A stretch of DNA of 64,000 bases, taken from Solwaraspora sp. WMMD1047. GTDB taxonomy: Bacteria; Actinomycetota; Actinomycetes; Mycobacteriales; Micromonosporaceae. The position numbers and the translations under genes are program-made. Positions 60,631-64,000 of this stretch are shown here, in pieces; within the stretch, counting starts at the first letter, position 1, and each line of letters starts with the position of its first letter. The notes under the pieces are model-generated. The model did no database searches, was not told the origin of the DNA, and worked only from the letters and a program-made list of their open reading frames with translations. Where the stretch lies: positions 5,498,501 to 5,562,500 of the forward strand of contig NZ_JARUBL010000001.1 in the NCBI RefSeq assembly GCF_029626155.1. The letters run 5' to 3'.

Positions 60631-60677
60631 CTGTCGTGGTTGAAGACTACAACGCCTGTCGTGGTTGGTGCTAGCGT
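60631..60677. promoter_or_regulatory. Direct-repeat operator and leaderless -10 in DHFR-like/TetR gap
   Basis: CTGTCGTGGTTG occurs twice, at 60631-60642 and 60656-60667, 25 bp apart, and GTTG...CAAC half-sites lie between. TAGCGT (60672-60677) is followed by 7 nt and the TetR ATG, which lacks a Shine-Dalgarno sequence. It looks like a TetR operator covering both promoters. Confidence 0.55.
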
Positions 60678-60684
60678 GTTCTCC

Positions 60685-61266
60685 ATGGCCAGGAATCCCG
60701 AGCGACGTGCGCTGCTCGCCGACGCGGGGCTGCGGGTCCTCGCCGTCTCCGGCGCGCGCGGGCTGACCCACCGGTCGGTGGACACCGAGGCCGGCGTGCC
60801 CATCGGTACGGCGTCCAACTACTTCCCGTCCCGCGACACCCTGCTGGCCGCCCTCGGTGAGCGCATCCTGGAACGGTTCGCCCCGGACGAGGCGGTGCTG
60901 GCCGAACTCGGCGCCCGCCCGCCGTCGGCGGAGCTGTTCATCGACTACCTGCGCTACATCATCGAGCGGACCACCCGGCACCCCGACCTGACCCGGGCGC
61001 TCATCGAACTACGACTGGAGGCCACCAGACGCCCGGCGCTCGCCGAGAGCCTGGGCGGCATGCTGCGCCGGGGGTACCGCGACGACGTGGCATTCCACCA
61101 GAGCACCGGCCTGCCCGGCGGGCCGTACGAGATCGCGCTGTTGCACTTCGCCGTCGACGGCCTGCTGCTGGACCTGCTCACCCCCTCGATCGGCGCCGGG
61201 TTCGACCCCGACCAGGTGGTGGCGTCACTTGTCGCCCGGCTGGTCGGCGGCGCCGACCGCAACTGA
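60685..61266 (+). CDS. TetR-family transcriptional regulator
   Basis: 193 residues. N-terminal helix-turn-helix: ERRALLADAGLRVLAVSGARGLTHRSVDTEAGVPIGTASNYFPSRDTLLAALGERI, with the TetR recognition region TASNYF. The C-terminal ligand domain (about 75-193) is alpha-helical. It probably represses itself and the divergent DHFR-like gene through the direct repeats between them. Four 17-bp repeats begin 4 bases after its stop. Ligand unknown. Confidence 0.92.
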   Translation: MARNPERRALLADAGLRVLAVSGARGLTHRSVDTEAGVPIGTASNYFPSRDTLLAALGERILERFAPDEAVLAELGARPPSAELFIDYLRYIIERTTRHPDLTRALIELRLEATRRPALAESLGGMLRRGYRDDVAFHQSTGLPGGPYEIALLHFAVDGLLLDLLTPSIGAGFDPDQVVASLVARLVGGADRN

Positions 61267-61269
61267 CCC

Positions 61270-61337
61270 GGCCGAGCGAGCACACCGGCCGAGCGAGCGG
61301 CCCGGCCGAGCGAGCGGCCCGGCCGAGCGAGCGGCCC
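61270..61337 (+). repeat. Four 17-bp tandem repeats after the TetR gene
   Basis: Units of GGCCGAGCGAGCGGCCC (first unit varied at its end) at 61270, 61287, 61304 and 61321. They lie in the gap between convergent genes. Each unit contains GGCC...GGCC/GGCCC blocks that can fold, so they may help transcription termination. Confidence 0.85.
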
Positions 61338-61403
61338 GCGGCGGTCAACCGCGCAGGCCGGCCAGGTCACCGGTCAACCGCGCACACTGGCCGGACGACC
61401 GGG

Positions 61404-62663
61404 TCAGCCGCGCAGGTCGGCCACGAGCGTCCCGGCCGCCCGCCAGCCGCTGGCCAGGGCACCCTGGATCGACGGGCTGTCCCGGTGGTCGCCGGCCAGA
61501 TAGATGCCGTCGCCGAGCGCCACCGGCTGGCGCAGCCGGCCCTGCGGTGGCGGCGCCGCCGGCAGCGCGGCCGGCAGCGAAACCGTCTCCAGGTGCTCCC
61601 AGTCCGCGGTGGACCGGCCGTAGAGCCGGGCCAGTTCGGCGCGGACCACCGGCTCCGGCGGCGTGGTCGGCCCGACCACGGTGCTGGCCACCAGATGCCG
61701 CCCGGCCGGCGCGTACGACGGGGCGGCCCGGCTGACCACCACCGTGTTCGCGACGAGTTCCCGCCGGTCACCGTCGAGCAGCAGGATCGGCTCGTCAAGC
61801 GGCGGCTCGGCGGCGCTGTGGTAGTAGGTGGTCAGCGCGTGGGTGCGTACCGGATGGAGAGCCGGCAGCAGCGCGGTGACCGCCACCGGGTCGACCGCGA
61901 CCAGGACGGCCCGGCACCGGATCTCCCCCGCGTCGGTCCGCACCAGGCCCGGCGCCACCGCCTCGACCGGCCGGTTGCGGTGCACCAGGAAACCGGGCAG
62001 CGGGTCGGCGATCGCCCGGGGCAGGGCGGCCATCCCGCCGGCCGGCAGCCCGATCCGGCCGCGGGCGAACGACCGCAGGATCATCGCGAAGACCCGGCTC
62101 GACGTCGTCAGCTCCCGCTCGGCGAGCACCCCGGACAGGAACGGCCGGACCAGCTCCTCGATGATCCGGTCGGAGAGCCCGGCCCGGCGCAGCGCCACCT
62201 CGGTGGTCGACTCGGGCGCGGCGAGCAGCCGGCCGGGCGGCAGCGCGGCGCAGCCCGCGGCGAGCCCGGCCAGGCGTACCCGGTCCAGGGCGGTGCCCAC
62301 GTCGGCGACCGCCGTCCGGGCCGCGCCGGCCGGCTCGCGCAGCGGGTTGACCAGCCGGTGCAGTGCGTCGCCGCGCCGTACCAGCACCCCGGAGGTGAAG
62401 TAGCCCAGTTCGAGGGTGTCGACGTCGAGCAGGGTGCCGAGCCGGGGATAGCCGGTGTTGAGGACCTGGAAGCCCCGGTCCAGCAGGTAGCCGTCGACGG
62501 CGTCGGTGGTGACCCGGCCGCCGAGCCGGTCCGCCGCCTCCACCAGCACCCACGGCACCCCGGCCCGGTGCAGCCGGCGGGCGGCGGCCAGCCCGGCCAG
62601 CCCACCCCCGACGATGACGACGTCGGACTCGGTGGGCAGCGTGGTGGGCGGGGGATCGGTCAT
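61404..62663 (-). CDS. FAD-dependent amine-oxidase/phytoene-desaturase-like protein
   Basis: 419 residues from ATG 62663. FAD-binding signature VVIVGGGLAGLAAARRLHRAGVPWVLVEAADRLGGRV with the GGRV/T extension, then DGYLLDRGFQVLNTGYP; C-terminal FAD motif GIYLAGDHRDSPSIQGALASGWRAA. Relatives include protoporphyrinogen oxidase-like and carotenoid desaturase-like flavoproteins. Substrate unknown; no carotenoid genes adjoin. There is no ribosome-binding site; the CATTCT hexamer 7 nt before the ATG could be a leaderless -10, and the tRNA-Asn gene lies just upstream on the same strand. Confidence 0.88.
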   Translation of the reverse strand: MTDPPPTTLPTESDVVIVGGGLAGLAAARRLHRAGVPWVLVEAADRLGGRVTTDAVDGYLLDRGFQVLNTGYPRLGTLLDVDTLELGYFTSGVLVRRGDALHRLVNPLREPAGAARTAVADVGTALDRVRLAGLAAGCAALPPGRLLAAPESTTEVALRRAGLSDRIIEELVRPFLSGVLAERELTTSSRVFAMILRSFARGRIGLPAGGMAALPRAIADPLPGFLVHRNRPVEAVAPGLVRTDAGEIRCRAVLVAVDPVAVTALLPALHPVRTHALTTYYHSAAEPPLDEPILLLDGDRRELVANTVVVSRAAPSYAPAGRHLVASTVVGPTTPPEPVVRAELARLYGRSTADWEHLETVSLPAALPAAPPPQGRLRQPVALGDGIYLAGDHRDSPSIQGALASGWRAAGTLVADLRG

Positions 62664-62714
62664 GGATACGAGAATGCCCGCCGGGTGGCCGGCGGGCACG
62701 TGGGGGCGGGAAAG

Positions 62715-62787
62715 CTCCCCCGTTTGGACTCGAACCAAAAACCTGCCGGTTAACAGCCGGCTGCTCTGCCAATTGAGCTACGGGGGA
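62715..62787 (-). tRNA. tRNA-Asn (GTT)
   Basis: 73 nt: acceptor TCCCCCG/CGGGGGA with discriminator G, D-arm GCTC...GAGC, anticodon stem GCCGG/CCGGC with loop CTGTTAA (anticodon GTT), T-arm TTTGG-TTCGAGT-CCAAA. CCA not encoded. It ends 51 bp before the FAD protein start. Confidence 0.96.
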
Positions 62788-63041
62788 TCGCTGCTCACGA
62801 CGCTGGATGTCTCCGGCGCCGCGCGACCGGGATCAGAGTACAGGATCAACCGCCCCGTCCGGCTACCGGGTTACCGTGACCGCTGGGCATCGTCGTCGGC
62901 AATTTGTCGCGCCCGCCACTATGAGGCGTGAGCGCGGAGCAGTATGGGTAGGTAACCGGGGACAGACGACGCAGGCGCGACAGGGTTGGCAACTGGGAAC
63001 TCCGGTGGCGCAACCCGGCGTCAGGCACGAAAGGAGCCGCC

Positions 63042-63410
63042 ATGCGCGGAAAGCTGTGGTTTATCGGCGGGCTGGCAGCGGGCTTCGTCCTGGGCGCCCG
63101 CGCGGGCCGGGAGAAGTACGAAGAGCTGGTCTTCAAGGGCAAGAAGGTGCTGGACCACCCGACCGTCCAGGAGGCGGCCGGCGTGGCGCAGGCCCAGGCC
63201 AACCGGCTCTACGCCGAGGGCAAGGACCGGCTCAGCCACACCCGGCTGGGTGAGAAGCTGAGCCCGGCCAACGGCGGCACCAGCAGCAGCGCCACCACCG
63301 CGGAGCTGGGCACGACCGAGAGCACCCTCGCCGGCAGCGGCACCAAGGGGACCTCGACCACCACCTCCGGCAAGTCCTCCGGCTCGGGAGCCAACGGCAC
63401 CGCGTTGTGA
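63042..63410 (+). CDS. YtxH-like small membrane-associated protein
   Basis: 122 residues; AAAGGAG 6 nt before the ATG. It begins with a short hydrophobic segment (LWFIGGLAAGFVLGARAGREKYEEL), the 'GFVLGARAGREKYE' block typical of actinobacterial YtxH-like proteins, continues with an amphipathic helix (to about residue 75) and ends in a Ser/Thr/Gly-rich tail. Probably a stress- or envelope-associated peripheral protein; function unknown. It ends just before a very strong bidirectional terminator. Confidence 0.8.
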   Translation: MRGKLWFIGGLAAGFVLGARAGREKYEELVFKGKKVLDHPTVQEAAGVAQAQANRLYAEGKDRLSHTRLGEKLSPANGGTSSSATTAELGTTESTLAGSGTKGTSTTTSGKSSGSGANGTAL

Positions 63411-63421
63411 GCACCAACAGC

Positions 63422-63461
63422 CAATGGGCCGGTCACCCCGCACGGGGTGACCGGCCCATTG
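63422..63461. terminator. Very strong bidirectional hairpin terminator
   Basis: An 18-bp perfect stem (CAATGGGCCGGTCACCCC and complement) with a GCAC loop, 11 bases after the YtxH-like gene stop and 10 bases after the convergent gene's stop. Confidence 0.92.
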
Positions 63462-63470
63462 TCGTCAGGC

Positions 63471-64000
63471 TCAGTCCTTGCTGGCGAAGGCGGCGTCGAA
63501 GGCGGCGTCCGGGGCGTCGAAGGCGAGCCGGCGGACGAACTGCAGCGCCTCCGGGGCACCGATCAGGCGGTCCATCCCGGCGTCCTCCCACTCGATCGAG
63601 ATCGGGCCGGTGTAGCCGATGGCGTTCAACGCCCGGAAACAGTCCTCCCACGGCACGTCGCCGTGCCCGGTGGAGACGAAGTCCCAGCCCCGGCGCAGGT
63701 CCGCCCAGGGCAGGTGGGAGGAGAGCCGGCCGCGCCGGCCGTCGCCGGTGCGTACCTTGGCGTCCTTGCAGTCGACGTGGTAGATCCGGTCGGCGAACTC
63801 CAGAATGAAGTTCACCGGGTCCAGCTCCTGCCAGACGAAGTGCGACGGGTCCCAGTTCAGGCCGAACGCCGGCCGGTTGCCGATCGCCTCCAGCGCCCGC
63901 CGGGTGGTCCAGTAGTCGTACGCGATCTCGCTCGGGTGGACCTCGTGGGCGAACCGGACGCCGACCTCGTCGTACACGTCGAGGATCGGGTTCCAGCGGT
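63471..64000 (-). CDS. Sugar phosphate isomerase/epimerase (TIM barrel), C-terminal part
   Basis: Gene runs off the right edge; 176 codons visible and the frame is open to base 64000. AP-endonuclease-2/xylose-isomerase-like barrel: VRFAHEVHPSEIAYDYWTTRRALEAIG, FGLNWDPSHFVWQELDP, IYHVDCKDAKV, GHGDVPWEDCFRALNAIGYTGPISIEWEDAGMDRLIGA. Metal-binding residues of the family (Glu, Asp-Pro-Ser-His, His in HVDCKD, Glu in ISIEWED) are visible. This pattern is typical of IolE/IolI-type inositol or sugar isomerases and of keto-glycoside epimerases. Substrate unknown without the N-terminus and neighbours. Confidence 0.9.
   Translation of the reverse strand, partial: RWNPILDVYDEVGVRFAHEVHPSEIAYDYWTTRRALEAIGNRPAFGLNWDPSHFVWQELDPVNFILEFADRIYHVDCKDAKVRTGDGRRGRLSSHLPWADLRRGWDFVSTGHGDVPWEDCFRALNAIGYTGPISIEWEDAGMDRLIGAPEALQFVRRLAFDAPDAAFDAAFASKD

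Noticed and set aside
62820-62960. Possible SigB-type promoter (GGGTAG) before the YtxH-like gene
   Set aside because: The GGGTAG hexamer lacks a matching GTTT-like -35 at 14-16 bp; I could not support it.

Overview
The window is about 73% G+C, with strongly GC3-biased codon use, many GTG/TTG starts and leaderless-looking promoters. It carries CBM2-tailed polysaccharide hydrolases, SARP/BTAD and LAL-type regulators, and a mycothiol-dependent formaldehyde dehydrogenase. Together these point to a filamentous actinomycete, most likely Micromonosporaceae (Micromonospora, Actinoplanes or a relative). I see no rRNA, CRISPR array, insertion sequence, integrase or phage gene; it reads as ordinary chromosome. 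Two tRNA genes lie near the right end.

Layout. 1-9.2 kb: C-terminal part of a GH3 beta-glucosidase, a secreted propeller-like protein, a TPR-like protein, an RtcB-family RNA ligase with a possible release-factor-H remnant, a secreted CE15 glucuronoyl esterase with CBM2, a methyltransferase and an alpha/beta hydrolase. 9.2-22.4 kb: a giant SARP-BTAD-AAA regulator, two membrane proteins, a DUF1707 protein, a Tet(M)-like ribosome-protection GTPase with an overlapping small ORF, an alpha-amylase with CBM20 behind a CTTGCAG-type operator, a PfkB kinase/SurE pair, a STAS protein and a one-TM protein. 22.5-37.9 kb: GH74-CBM2 xyloglucanase, a three-gene operon with a GT-C-like membrane protein, a stress block (BON protein, peroxiredoxin, DsbA-like), a LuxR/MalT-like regulator, an enoyl-reductase-like protein, a trypsin, an unknown cysteine/histidine protein and a MerR/sliding-clamp fusion. 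38-42 kb: a three-gene redox operon (ferric-reductase-like haem protein, NuoF-ferredoxin fusion, TlpA-like lipoprotein). 42-52 kb: PLP aminotransferase, CopC-CopD fusion, mscR plus MBL hydrolase, ethanolamine-type permease, lipoprotein, and a two-component flavin monooxygenase/FMN reductase pair. 52-64 kb: SGNH hydrolase, an anchored exported protein, a GH127 homologue with altered active-site motifs, a DGPF protein/ECF42 sigma pair, GH12-CBM2 endoglucanase, a His/Gly-rich mini-protein, tRNA(CAU), a RibD/DHFR-like reductase with divergent TetR, an FAD amine-oxidase-like protein, tRNA-Asn, a YtxH-like protein and part of a TIM-barrel sugar isomerase.

How the genes fit together. The clearest theme is secreted plant-polymer and starch breakdown (GH3, CE15, GH74, GH127, GH12, GH13), as separate monocistronic genes, several with palindromes at their promoters. 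The second theme is thiol and electron-transfer chemistry: the redox operon at 38-42 kb, the peroxiredoxin/DsbA block and the mycothiol formaldehyde pathway. The most interesting unit is the redox operon, whose parts could together carry electrons from cytosolic NADH across the membrane to an extracytoplasmic thioredoxin-like lipoprotein.
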